From: Helicobacteraceae bacterium
GTDB taxonomy: Bacteria; Campylobacterota; Campylobacteria; Campylobacterales; SZUA-545
Length of the DNA stretch: 18,819 nt
Reading direction: 5' to 3'
NCBI GenBank assembly: GCA_031273735.1
Contig: JAISRI010000155.1
Span: 1 to 18,819 of the forward strand
The translations under genes were made by a program, and so were the position numbers. The first letter of the stretch is position 1. Every line of letters begins with the position of its first letter. The notes beneath the pieces were generated by a model that was given only the letters and a program-made list of their open reading frames with translations, was not told the origin of the DNA and made no database searches. Below, piece by piece: positions 7,150 through 15,806 of the stretch.

Positions 7150-8310
7150 TTAGAAAAGATAGCGAACGCCGAATTTAATCTGCGTTTGGTTGTCTAGAAC
7201 GGCGTTGTCGCGATTGTCTCCAAAATCGCCCGTAACAAACGCCGCTTCCGCGATAAAAGATTTTGTGATCGCGTATTCGCCGCGAATATCAATCTCGTAA
7301 TAGTCGTCGTCTTTTGCGCTAGTAACGCCTAACATCGCGCCCGCCCATAATCTATCTCGCGTAAACTCCGCGCCTGCGTAGAGCGTCTTCGCTTCGAGCG
7401 TGAACATTTGGCAACCCGCGTCCCAAAATGGATTGATCGTATTTGCTCTACCTTTAGCGCCCGTTACGTGATAACTTTCGCCCAAACCGCGAATCGATCC
7501 GAGTCCGTCCGATCCCGCAAGAGCAAAACCGCCAAAGAAACTTAAATCTGTATTAAGTTTGAAATCGCCTTGCAGCTCCAAGAAAAAGCCGTCTTCGACG
7601 CCTGTCTCGTCGTCTTCGGCGCTTGCCGCCAAATGCCCCGTCAAAGCAAAGCCGTTATCGTTTTTTAGCCGATCGAAAACGACCTTGCCTCCAAACCACG
7701 TAGCTATATCAAAAGCGTGATAAAGATAAGGATTGGCGTATAGATCGCCCGCTTTGAAACCTACGTCGATCGCAATCGCGCCGTCGTCGTTGAACTTATT
7801 AAAATCGCTAAAGACCTGTCCTGCGTCGTAATCGGCGAGCGCCTTCGATTTAATGTACGCCCCGCGAACGCTAAACTGATCGTTTGGCTTTAGCTCGGCT
7901 ACCGCGCCTTGATAGTAGCTACGCGCTAAGACCAAATCGAGTTTGCCGCGCCCAAACGCTACCGAAAACTGATCGGCGAAAAATCCAAGATTTGCCGTGT
8001 GCATAGTCGCCTTGTCTTTGGAAAAAACCGCGTCGTCGTCTTTCCACCACAGCCCGACGCCGCTTAGACCAATATCGCCGCGAAAGCCCAAATAGCTCGC
8101 CGTCGTAAAGAACAGATCGGCGTATCCGTAAAGAAACGAATCGTCTTCCGTGCTGATCTGCCCTAGCGCGCTCAAAGAGCCGCCGTGTTTGCCGTTTATA
8201 AACGCGCCGTCTATGCCGTTGGTTTTTACTGGAGCGGGCGCAAGAAACCCGCCGCTTGCCGCGAAAGCGTATGCCGTCAAAGCAAACGTAGCGCCAATAT
8301 GTCTGATCAT
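7150..8310 (-). CDS. Outer-membrane porin, Opr-like beta barrel
   Basis: A 386-residue protein with an N-terminal signal peptide (MIRHIGATFALTAYAFAAS, cleavage probably after AFA). The rest is made of alternating aromatic/hydrophobic strands with Asp- and Gly-rich loops. It ends in VRYLF, with the terminal Phe used by the barrel assembly machinery. This matches the Opr-type porins found across Campylobacterota, which let small solutes cross the outer membrane; the selectivity is not evident. The start is an ATG at 8310 with TAGGAG seven bases upstream. It is a single-gene unit with its own promoter, divergent from flgL. Confidence 0.82.
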   Translation of the reverse strand: MIRHIGATFALTAYAFAASGGFLAPAPVKTNGIDGAFINGKHGGSLSALGQISTEDDSFLYGYADLFFTTASYLGFRGDIGLSGVGLWWKDDDAVFSKDKATMHTANLGFFADQFSVAFGRGKLDLVLARSYYQGAVAELKPNDQFSVRGAYIKSKALADYDAGQVFSDFNKFNDDGAIAIDVGFKAGDLYANPYLYHAFDIATWFGGKVVFDRLKNDNGFALTGHLAASAEDDETGVEDGFFLELQGDFKLNTDLSFFGGFALAGSDGLGSIRGLGESYHVTGAKGRANTINPFWDAGCQMFTLEAKTLYAGAEFTRDRLWAGAMLGVTSAKDDDYYEIDIRGEYAITKSFIAEAAFVTGDFGDNRDNAVLDNQTQIKFGVRYLF

Positions 8311-8344
8311 CGAAAAACTCCTATTATTGATAAAATTGCGCGAA

Positions 8345-8350
8345 ACTATA
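8345..8350 (-). promoter_or_regulatory. Candidate -10 box for the porin gene
   Basis: On the minus strand the sequence reads TTATTATGCTATAGTTT, giving an extended-type -10 hexamer TATAGT about 35 bases before the porin start. No clear -35 is seen, which is normal for sigma-70 promoters in this phylum. Confidence 0.4.
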
Positions 8351-8401
8351 GCATAATAAACTCCTAGTTAAAGCGCCGTCGTTTTTTGCCGATCTCGCAG
8401 A

Positions 8402-8417
8402 GGAATTAAAATTGCTT
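8402..8417 (+). promoter_or_regulatory. Sigma-54 (-24/-12) promoter for flgL
   Basis: GGAA at 8402, six bases, then TTGCTT at 8412-8417. The GG and GC dinucleotides are exactly ten bases apart, as sigma-54 promoters require, and the flanking bases fit the GGAA-N6-TTGCTT form known from Campylobacter flagellar genes. It lies about 27 bases before the flgL start, with a strong AAAGGAG ribosome site (8432-8438 region) between. Hook and hook-associated genes are RpoN-dependent in this group. Confidence 0.75.
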
Positions 8418-8443
8418 CCTATATCCCTAAAAAGGAGTTCCTA

Positions 8444-11302
8444 ATGCGCATAAGCACGACGTCAATCTATAACAACTATCTATTCAACCAGCAAAAAACC
8501 TTGAGTTCACTTATCAAGGTCAATAACCAATTCAGTACGGGGCTAAAGATCAATTTCGGCTACGAAGAGACGACGATCTATCAAGACGTTTTGCGGCTTA
8601 TCAACGAAAAGGCGACGTTAAATCAGGTTACAGATAACGTTCAAAAGGCAAAGACCTTTGCCGACAATACCGACGTAGCGATCGCCTCTATGAAAAAGAC
8701 GCTAGAAGCCTTCAAAGTCAAGCTAGTTCAGGCGGCAAACGACGTGCATTCCGCCACAAGCTACGCGGCGTTGGCAAGCGATTTAGAGGCGCTGATGTTT
8801 AATATCCGCGATACGGCGAACACTTCGATTAACGGAAATTTTTTATTCTCCGGAACAAATATGAAACAAAAGCCTTTCAGCGAAAGCGGAATCTATCAGG
8901 GAAACGATCAGAGCATAAAGGCTCAAGCGGGCGATCGCGTCGAAATCGCTTACAATATCGACGGCTGGACGCTTATGCAGGGCGTAGATAGCGACTACTC
9001 AAAACGCTTGACGACCAATATACAACTTTATAATCAAACGCTTTTACATCATCGCGTAATGAGCGAAGACGATCCGATGGGGCTGGATACGCCCGTTCCG
9101 ATAACTACGAGCGATACGATCCGCGATTTGATCGGGCAGAGCGACGATAGCAAACCGACCTACTTTTATCTGCGCGGAACAAAGCCCGACGGGGAGAGCT
9201 TCAAAGCGCGTATCGAAATGACAAACGGCGCGAGCGTTCAAGATCTGCTGGATCGGATCGGGCGCGAAATGGGAAATACCAATATCTATAAAGCCGTCGA
9301 CGTAACTATCAATTCTCTAGGAAATATCGAAGTTACGGATATTAAAAGCGGGCGTATGCTAACCGATCTGCACCTCGCGGCAAGCGACGTCAAGGTCGAC
9401 GACGTTAGCGAGCTTGGCGAAATTGAAAACGCGCATATTTATTCCTTTATTAAAAGCGGCTACGCCTACGCTAGAACGCAGGATAAGATCGCTTCCGCGC
9501 AAGATCCGTTCGATCAGCGGCTTTTTAAGTTCGATAGCGTTCTACGCAGGCAGGATAGCGAGGCGATCGCCACAAAGTTTGATACCGTTCAAAGCGTTAT
9601 GGGCGCGAACGTCGATCAGATTAGCTTTTCAATCAACGGTTCGGTTCGCAGTTTCGCCGTTAATAATCTGACGACGATCGGCGAATTGACTAGCGAAATC
9701 AAAACCGCGCTGGAAACCGATCTGGGCGGCAGTTTCGACGTCGATATACAAAACGGAGCGCTGGCGATCTTCGATAACGCCGCTTCAAGCCCCGATACGC
9801 CGCCGGAGCTTTTCGTTCCTTCCAAATTAAACGCAATAACGATCGAGGCGCAAAATCTAAGCGGCGAAAAGGTTTTGGCTTTTAGCGCTCCCGACGCTTT
9901 GGCTTACGATCGGGCGCGATTTGAAAAGAGCGGCGCGGTTTTAACCTCCACAATCTCGCAGACGGTTCGCGCCGATAGCTCATATGCAACGCCCTCCACG
10001 CAACTAAAAGAAACGGGCGGAAGCGAAGCGCTGGACGAACAACGGCTTCATTTGGAGATCAACGACGTCAACGGCGAACGAAAACTTGTAGAGATCACCT
10101 TGCGCGACGTTCCCGACGCGAACGGACGGCTCTCGACCTATCAGATTATCGAGCCTGCGGCGGGCGCGATCTACGATCTATACGATCCCAACGGCGCTTT
10201 GACGACGGCGAGCGGCTACCAATCGCAGGCGCTGGTTCCCTACGACGACGGACTGGAAACGAGGAACGAAACCCATAATGGCGCAACCTATCAACAACTG
10301 ATGAACGTAATGAGCATCGTCCTTAGCGGGCAAACTCCAGCCGACGGATCGTTTGAATCCTATAACGCCGCGCTGGAAACGGCGCAAAAGAGCGTAGGCG
10401 TTACTATGGATTCGCTTGGGCGGCTCGTAGTAAAAGACAATACGACAAGCGACAGCAAAATGCAAATATCGCTTTTCGACGCTAATACCGATCGCTTCGA
10501 TTCTACCAACCTCGTTTCCGATAAAACCGCTTTGCAGACCTACACGGGCGCGAAGGGCGAACAAGGCTGGACGCTTCAAGAGACTCGTCTTAATAAGCCC
10601 TTAAGCGACGCGTTCGGCTTTAACTTTACGGGGAATCTCGTTTTAAGCGGGACGAATATGAACGGCGCGGCGGTTAGCGTAACGCTTACGCAAAGCTCTA
10701 CGATCGCGGATTTGCAAACGGCGATCGACAATACTTTTGGCGACGGCGCGGGAAACGGCGGTTTTGTCGTCGATATTTTAGACGGGCGGCTGATCGTCCG
10801 CGACAACGCCGCGCTGGGAACTACGCAGACAAATATCAACTTTCTCTTTCAGGACGCGCAAACGGAGCTTAAGGTCGATAAATCGCCCGCTTGGACGTTC
10901 GCCGCCAATAACGCGCTTACGATCGACGAATCTCGGGTCAATCTTTTTGACCAGCTTCAAGAGGCGATCGACGCCGTGCGAATCGGAATGACGCGCCCCG
11001 ACGGAAATAGCGAAGACGGCGCGAGAAATATCGGAATTCAAAACGCGATCTACGCGGTTGATCACCTGCTCGATCACCTCAACAGAGTGCATACCACAAA
11101 CGGATCGGTAGGCTCGAAGTTGGAGCTAACCTACGAAAAAAGCGTGATGATGACGCTCAACGTCGAAACGCTAAAGTCGGGAGTTTTGGATATGGACGCG
11201 GGCGAGGCGATCTTAAAATGGAATCAGCTTAGCGTCGCGTATCAAGGACTTTTGGCTACTCTTACCCGCATAGAAAGCCTGAGCTTGGTAAATTACATTT
11301 AA
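8444..11302 (+). CDS. flgL: Flagellar hook-filament junction protein FlgL, very long form
   Basis: A 952-residue protein of the flagellin/FlgL type. The N-terminal helix domain begins MRISTTSIYNNYLF and runs to about residue 135, with FLFSGT at 133-138, a FlgL hallmark. The C-terminal helix domain is residues 880-952 and ends in LTRIESLSLVNYI. It forms the second junction layer between hook and filament and is exported by the flagellar type III apparatus. Enteric FlgL is about 300 residues; this one carries some 700 extra residues in the exposed middle. That middle holds at least four related modules, near residues 219-316, 390-456, 535-680 and 727-800, each with an L..I. segment followed by a VDI..G.L.V.DN-like strand (for example VDIQNGALAIFDN and VDILDGRLIVRDN). 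It is followed 8 bases later by ftsK, an order shared with Campylobacter. Confidence 0.9.
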   Translation: MRISTTSIYNNYLFNQQKTLSSLIKVNNQFSTGLKINFGYEETTIYQDVLRLINEKATLNQVTDNVQKAKTFADNTDVAIASMKKTLEAFKVKLVQAANDVHSATSYAALASDLEALMFNIRDTANTSINGNFLFSGTNMKQKPFSESGIYQGNDQSIKAQAGDRVEIAYNIDGWTLMQGVDSDYSKRLTTNIQLYNQTLLHHRVMSEDDPMGLDTPVPITTSDTIRDLIGQSDDSKPTYFYLRGTKPDGESFKARIEMTNGASVQDLLDRIGREMGNTNIYKAVDVTINSLGNIEVTDIKSGRMLTDLHLAASDVKVDDVSELGEIENAHIYSFIKSGYAYARTQDKIASAQDPFDQRLFKFDSVLRRQDSEAIATKFDTVQSVMGANVDQISFSINGSVRSFAVNNLTTIGELTSEIKTALETDLGGSFDVDIQNGALAIFDNAASSPDTPPELFVPSKLNAITIEAQNLSGEKVLAFSAPDALAYDRARFEKSGAVLTSTISQTVRADSSYATPSTQLKETGGSEALDEQRLHLEINDVNGERKLVEITLRDVPDANGRLSTYQIIEPAAGAIYDLYDPNGALTTASGYQSQALVPYDDGLETRNETHNGATYQQLMNVMSIVLSGQTPADGSFESYNAALETAQKSVGVTMDSLGRLVVKDNTTSDSKMQISLFDANTDRFDSTNLVSDKTALQTYTGAKGEQGWTLQETRLNKPLSDAFGFNFTGNLVLSGTNMNGAAVSVTLTQSSTIADLQTAIDNTFGDGAGNGGFVVDILDGRLIVRDNAALGTTQTNINFLFQDAQTELKVDKSPAWTFAANNALTIDESRVNLFDQLQEAIDAVRIGMTRPDGNSEDGARNIGIQNAIYAVDHLLDHLNRVHTTNGSVGSKLELTYEKSVMMTLNVETLKSGVLDMDAGEAILKWNQLSVAYQGLLATLTRIESLSLVNYI

Positions 11303-11310
11303 GAGTCCGA

Positions 11311-13446
11311 GTGAAAAGAGAGGGATTTTTTCTTATATCTATAGGGATATGGATTTACGTCGCGGTCGCGCTTTACGCGGGTAGCATCGCAAAAGTAGGC
11401 GTTTATGGCAGAGGTTTGGCGGAGCTTTTTAGCGAGCTATTCGGTTTTTTGATCTACGCCGCGCCGCCGATTGGTCTTTTGCTTTCGTGGCGCGCCTACC
11501 GCTTCAATCCGTCGCCGCGCCGCTGGATCGAGCTGATCGCGGCGGTTTTGTTATTTGGCTTTGCGGGGTTGATCTTTCAGGCGCTTTTCTTTGATCGCGG
11601 GACGATCGGCGTTGCGCTGTGCGAATCTATGCGCCCGATCATAGGAAGCGCGGGCGCGGGCGTTTTCGCGTTTTTCTTAATCGTCAATGGTTGGCTACTC
11701 TCTTTTCATATTACTATTATCGATATGCTTTCTCTTTTGGCGCGCTGGTTTCCCAACACGAGAATGTTCGATCATTGGCGACATTTCAAAGAAGCCGCCA
11801 AAGACTCTTTTACGGATATGATCTCTCGTCCGAACGAACGCCAAAAGTTAGAAGAGCTACCCAATTACGAGGATATTCGGCGCAAAGAGGCGCTTTCGCA
11901 AGGTTTTGACGACGACGACGAGATAGCGATCAAGCGACATAAACGCAAAGGCAAAGACGTAGTTATTGTCCACGAATTAGACGAAAATAAACGCCTGCTC
12001 GATCAGGTGGATAAAGGCGCGAGAGAAAAGCCTAAAGATTTTGTCTTGCCGCCTATCGACTTTCTAGCCGTTCCCGCGAATAAACCAAACGAAATTAACG
12101 AAAACGAGATCGACGAAAAGATCTCCGATCTGATGGAAAAACTGCGTATGTTTAAGATCGAAGGCGACGTTACGCGCACATATACGGGACCCGTCGTAAC
12201 CACTTTCGAGTTTAAGCCCGCCGCGCATGTTAAAGTTTCGCGCGTCTTAAGTCTTGAAAACGATATTGCGATGGCTTTGCGCGCTCAAACGATCCGTATT
12301 CAAGCGCCGATACCGGGCAAAGACGTGATCGGCATAGAGATTCCAAATAAAACCTTTGAAACGATCTATTTACGCGAGGTTCTAGCCAGCTCGGTTTTTA
12401 GCGGCGCTTCAAGCCCTCTTACGATTGCGCTTGGAAAAGATATTGTTGGCAATCCGTTTGTAACCGATCTGAAAAAACTACCGCACCTTTTGATCGCGGG
12501 AACGACGGGAAGCGGTAAAAGCGTCGGTATAAACGCGATGATCTTATCTCTGCTATACCGCAATTCGCCCGATAGTTTGCGTCTTTTGATGGTCGATCCA
12601 AAAATGCTGGAGTTTAGTATTTACAACGATATTCCGCACCTTTTAACGCCCGTTATCACCAAGCCCAAACAGGCGATCGCCGCGCTTGCCAATATGGTCG
12701 GAGAGATGGAGCGGCGCTACGAGCTAATGAGCAAAACCAAGACAAAAAATATTGAAGGCTATAACCAAAAGGCGAAAGAGGAAAAGTTTGAACCTCTGCC
12801 CTTTATCGTCGTCGTGATCGACGAGTTAGCCGATCTTATGATGAGCGGCGGCAAAGAGGTGGAAATATCGATCGCCCGTTTGGCGCAAATGGCGCGGGCA
12901 AGCGGTATTCATCTGATTGTCGCTACGCAACGACCGAGCGTCGATGTAATCACGGGATTGATTAAGGCAAACCTGCCAAGCCGCATTAGCTATCGCGTCG
13001 GCAGTAAGATCGATTCCAAAGTGATCTTAGACACGCAAGGCGCGGATAGCCTTTTGGGGCGCGGCGATATGCTTTTCACGCCGCCCGGAAGCGTAGGGTT
13101 GGTGCGCCTCCACGCGCCGTTTAGCTCCGAAAGAGAGATCGAAAAAATTGTGGAGTTTATCAAATCGCAAAGAGCGCCAGAATACGACAACAGCTTTTTA
13201 TTGGAAAGCGGCGATACGGCTGGCGGCGCAAGCGGCGGCGAGAGCAGATTGGGCGACGACGATACGCTTGACGAAATGTATGAAGAGGCGAAACAAATCG
13301 TTTTAACCGAACGCAAAAGCTCTATTAGCTACATTCAGCGCCGCTTACAGATCGGCTATAACCGCGCAGCCCGCATAGTAGAGCAACTACAAAAAACGGG
13401 CGTTCTAGGCGAACAAAACAGCAAAGGTCAAAGAGGTATCTTGTAG
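11311..13446 (+). CDS. ftsK: DNA translocase FtsK
   Basis: A 711-residue FtsK/SpoIIIE translocase, which pumps chromosome termini through the division septum and activates dimer resolution. Residues 1-140 contain about four membrane helices; 150-270 is a short charged linker; the motor has Walker A GTTGSGKS at 397-404 and Walker B IVVVIDELAD around 499-508 with Asp504/Glu505. The C-terminal gamma winged helix, which reads chromosome orientation sites, includes SYIQRRLQIGYNRAARI. The start is a GTG at 11311, eight bases after flgL, with only a weak AAGAG site, so translation may depend on flgL. It is shorter than the E. coli protein because the linker is short, as in relatives. Confidence 0.95.
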   Translation: MKREGFFLISIGIWIYVAVALYAGSIAKVGVYGRGLAELFSELFGFLIYAAPPIGLLLSWRAYRFNPSPRRWIELIAAVLLFGFAGLIFQALFFDRGTIGVALCESMRPIIGSAGAGVFAFFLIVNGWLLSFHITIIDMLSLLARWFPNTRMFDHWRHFKEAAKDSFTDMISRPNERQKLEELPNYEDIRRKEALSQGFDDDDEIAIKRHKRKGKDVVIVHELDENKRLLDQVDKGAREKPKDFVLPPIDFLAVPANKPNEINENEIDEKISDLMEKLRMFKIEGDVTRTYTGPVVTTFEFKPAAHVKVSRVLSLENDIAMALRAQTIRIQAPIPGKDVIGIEIPNKTFETIYLREVLASSVFSGASSPLTIALGKDIVGNPFVTDLKKLPHLLIAGTTGSGKSVGINAMILSLLYRNSPDSLRLLMVDPKMLEFSIYNDIPHLLTPVITKPKQAIAALANMVGEMERRYELMSKTKTKNIEGYNQKAKEEKFEPLPFIVVVIDELADLMMSGGKEVEISIARLAQMARASGIHLIVATQRPSVDVITGLIKANLPSRISYRVGSKIDSKVILDTQGADSLLGRGDMLFTPPGSVGLVRLHAPFSSEREIEKIVEFIKSQRAPEYDNSFLLESGDTAGGASGGESRLGDDDTLDEMYEEAKQIVLTERKSSISYIQRRLQIGYNRAARIVEQLQKTGVLGEQNSKGQRGIL

Positions 13447-13513
13447 TTTATCGACGATTGTAAAATAAGCGTAAAACCTCCGCCATTCTTAAAGCGCCGA
13501 GCGCTAGCCGTTA

Positions 13514-14515
13514 TTATTGATTGAAGCGGATTGATTCTAATTGCGCGATCGCGTTTTCGATCGTATCAAACTCGATGATCGCGTCGTATTTTTGCGCTTT
13601 TTTATAAACTCTATCGTAGTATTGCGTTAATAATAAAAACGCGCAATTTTCAAGATCGCGTTTGTTAAACGCCTCGCAAATCGCGCTAAAAACGTCGCGG
13701 GGTATATGCGGCGAGATTCTTTTCATAGCGGCGTTAAAAAAATCGCTCGAGAGAGCTCCGTATTCAGAGGCAATTCTTTTAACGCGATCCTCGATTGGGG
13801 TTTTAATAAAAACGCGAAAGCCGTTTTGGATCGCGGCATATAACTTTGGCGGCAGAACGATTCGTCCAATCGAACGGCTTTCGGCTTCGATCGCGATTGG
13901 AAAACTAGGATCAAAGCGCGATAAAACGTATTGCAGATCGTTTTCAAACTTCGCCGTTTTTGGTTGCGCGTTCGCCATTTCGCCAAACGCCGATCCTTTG
14001 TGGTTGGCGAGCGCTTCTAGATCGACGCTCCAATTTAGAGCGCGAATCAACTCGCTCTTGCCGCTTCCCGTCGGCGCGTCGAGGGTAATAAAACGAAAAT
14101 TAAGCGCTTCGTCAAAATATCGCAAAACCTCTGCGCGATAGGCTTTGAAACCGCCCTGAACGCGCCAGATTCGATAGCCTATATGCGTCAAAACCACCGC
14201 GATCGACGAGCTTCGCATTCCGCCTCTCGCGCAATAGATCGCAAGGCGATCGGCTGGAGAGAATCGTTTTTCTAACCATAGCAGATGATCGGCTAGGTTT
14301 TTGCAAATATAACTTGCGCCTAACGATCGCGCTTCAAACGGTTTTCGCGCATAGAGCGTCCCAATGTCGGCGCGTTCTTCGTCCGTCATAGCGTAAAGAT
14401 TGATCGCGTTTGGAACGTTTGCCAAAGCGTATTCGCTAGGCGATCTAGCGTCGAAAACGGCGGAAAAACGCCCTCTGTCGTAGAGAAGATCGCGGGCGGA
14501 AATTTCATTAAACAA
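13514..14515 (-). CDS. mnmH: tRNA 2-selenouridine synthase MnmH (SelU)
   Basis: A 333-residue two-domain protein. Residues 1-130 are a rhodanese domain with the active cysteine at 95 in YCARGGMRSSS, and the second half has a P-loop, APTGSGKS, at 147-154 followed by EAESRSIG near 208, as in this family. It replaces sulfur of 2-thiouridine at the tRNA wobble base with selenium, by way of a geranylated intermediate, using selenophosphate from SelD. The length fits the family. The start taken is a TTG at 14515; no better in-frame start with a good ribosome site exists nearby, so it remains uncertain. It is convergent with ftsK and divergent from the S4 gene, so it is a single-gene unit. Confidence 0.9.
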   Translation of the reverse strand: MFNEISARDLLYDRGRFSAVFDARSPSEYALANVPNAINLYAMTDEERADIGTLYARKPFEARSLGASYICKNLADHLLWLEKRFSPADRLAIYCARGGMRSSSIAVVLTHIGYRIWRVQGGFKAYRAEVLRYFDEALNFRFITLDAPTGSGKSELIRALNWSVDLEALANHKGSAFGEMANAQPKTAKFENDLQYVLSRFDPSFPIAIEAESRSIGRIVLPPKLYAAIQNGFRVFIKTPIEDRVKRIASEYGALSSDFFNAAMKRISPHIPRDVFSAICEAFNKRDLENCAFLLLTQYYDRVYKKAQKYDAIIEFDTIENAIAQLESIRFNQ

Positions 14516-14549
14516 GCAAAAACCAATCCATATTAAAGGCTTTAGCGGC

Positions 14550-14555
14550 TAAAAT
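14550..14555 (+). promoter_or_regulatory. Candidate -10 box for the S4-trpD-tsaE-lptB-rpoN operon
   Basis: TAAAAT lies 23 bases before the S4 gene start in the 62-base gap shared with divergent mnmH. It matches the TAWAAT -10 of this phylum; no -35 stands out. Confidence 0.35.
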
Positions 14556-14577
14556 CACGCTTTAAGGGAGGCGCAAA

Positions 14578-14826
14578 ATGCGTATCGATTCGTTTCTAAA
14601 CGCCGTCAATCTCGTAAAGCGTCGCGCAACCGCGCAAGATATGATAGCGCATAACGCCGTAACGATTAACGGAGCGGTAGTTAAAGCCAGCCGCGAAACG
14701 CGCGTAGGAGATATTATCGAGCTAAAGTTTCTAACGCATACCAAGCGTTACGAAACGCTTGCCATACCAGCTACGCGCTCGATCCCTAAAGCGGCGCAAA
14801 AAGACTATATTAAGGAAATCGCTTGA
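14578..14826 (+). CDS. Small S4-domain RNA-binding protein
   Basis: An 82-residue protein consisting of little more than one S4 fold: MRIDSFLNAVNLVKRR followed by the turn NAVTINGAVVKASRETRVGDIIEL. Related small proteins include Hsp15 and RqcP, which bind rRNA or tRNA on stalled large ribosomal subunits; whether this one acts in such rescue is inferred. GGGAGG stands seven bases before the ATG. The gene heads a five-gene chain, and its TGA overlaps the TTG start of trpD. Confidence 0.85.
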   Translation: MRIDSFLNAVNLVKRRATAQDMIAHNAVTINGAVVKASRETRVGDIIELKFLTHTKRYETLAIPATRSIPKAAQKDYIKEIA

Positions 14827-15806
14827 CCTACCAAGAGGCAAAAGGGCAATTTGACAAGCTATTCAAAAACGAGCTTGGTTTTGAGGAGGCGCAAATTATG
14901 TTGCGCGAAATGTTCGAGCGCGGCGAAACCGCAGAGGAGATCGCGGCGGCTGCGGAGGTGATGAAATCGCACGCGCTGAAGTTAGATTTAGACCCCGCTC
15001 TTGAAGGCAAACTGGTCGACGTTGTCGGCACGGGCGGCGACAAAAGCTACTCGTTTAACATATCTACTACTTCAAGTTTGGTTGTATGCGCGGCGGGCGG
15101 CTTTGTGGCAAAACACGGCAACCGATCGATTACGAGTAAATCTGGGAGCGCGGACGCGCTGGAGGCGCTTGGCGTTTCTTTAGATCTTAATCCCAATCAA
15201 CAGGTAAAACTTCTAGAAGAGACGGGCTTTGTTTTTATGTTCGCGCAACGCCACCACCCTGCGATGAAGCACATTATGCCAATCAGAAAAAGCCTAAACC
15301 ACCGCACAATCTTTAACATTTTAGGACCTCTAACCAATCCCGCGGGCGTAAATAAGCAGTGTATCGGCGTATATGATCATTTGCTTGCGCCCGTTTTGGC
15401 GGAGGTTCTTAAAAAGATGGGCTCAAAATCCGCCGCAGTGATTTGCGGCGATGGCGGCGTAGATGAATTGACGCTTTCAGGAGCCTCTCGCGTAGCGCGG
15501 CTAATCGGTGAAAATATCCATCTTTACGAGTTAGACGCTTCGCATTTTGGGTTAATTCGCGCTCCGTTAGAGGCTTTGCGCGGATCGGATGCGAAGTTTA
15601 ACGCGCAGATCGCGCGCAACATATTTAACGGCGTCGCTACGCCCGCGCAGCGCGACGCGATCTACTTCAACACGGCGATCGCGCTGGAGGTGATCGGTAT
15701 GGCGCGAGATATTAAAGAAGGCGTGGAGATCGCTTCGGAAGCGATCGAGTCGGGCAAAGCCGCGAAAAAGCTAGATCAGATCGTCGAAGTCAGTTCAAAG
15801 CTATGA
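14823..15806 (+). CDS. trpD: Anthranilate phosphoribosyltransferase TrpD
   Basis: A 327-residue enzyme that joins anthranilate to PRPP in tryptophan synthesis. The PRPP loop GTGGD is at 69-73, then FNISTTSSLV, and the anthranilate side has KHGNRSITSKSGSADALEALG at 97 onward; HHPAMKHIMPIRKSL and NILGPLTNPAG are also conserved. It is the stand-alone form, not fused to a TrpG glutaminase. The start is a TTG at 14823 sharing bases with the S4 stop (TTGA). No other tryptophan gene is present in the window, so trpD is separated from the rest of its pathway and sits with translation, envelope and sigma-factor genes. Confidence 0.95.
   Translation: MTYQEAKGQFDKLFKNELGFEEAQIMLREMFERGETAEEIAAAAEVMKSHALKLDLDPALEGKLVDVVGTGGDKSYSFNISTTSSLVVCAAGGFVAKHGNRSITSKSGSADALEALGVSLDLNPNQQVKLLEETGFVFMFAQRHHPAMKHIMPIRKSLNHRTIFNILGPLTNPAGVNKQCIGVYDHLLAPVLAEVLKKMGSKSAAVICGDGGVDELTLSGASRVARLIGENIHLYELDASHFGLIRAPLEALRGSDAKFNAQIARNIFNGVATPAQRDAIYFNTAIALEVIGMARDIKEGVEIASEAIESGKAAKKLDQIVEVSSKL

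Noticed and set aside
10178..11092. Several minus-strand open frames of 87-133 codons inside flgL
   Set aside because: Stop-free stretches opposite a GC-biased long gene; no motif or start signal supports them.
13493..13505. Short hairpin AGCGC-CGA-GCGCT between ftsK and mnmH as a terminator
   Set aside because: Only five base pairs and no T tract on either strand, so it is not a credible terminator by itself.
13662..14141. Open frame of 159 codons on the plus strand inside mnmH
   Set aside because: It is antisense to conserved MnmH motifs, has no recognisable domain and no upstream ribosome site.
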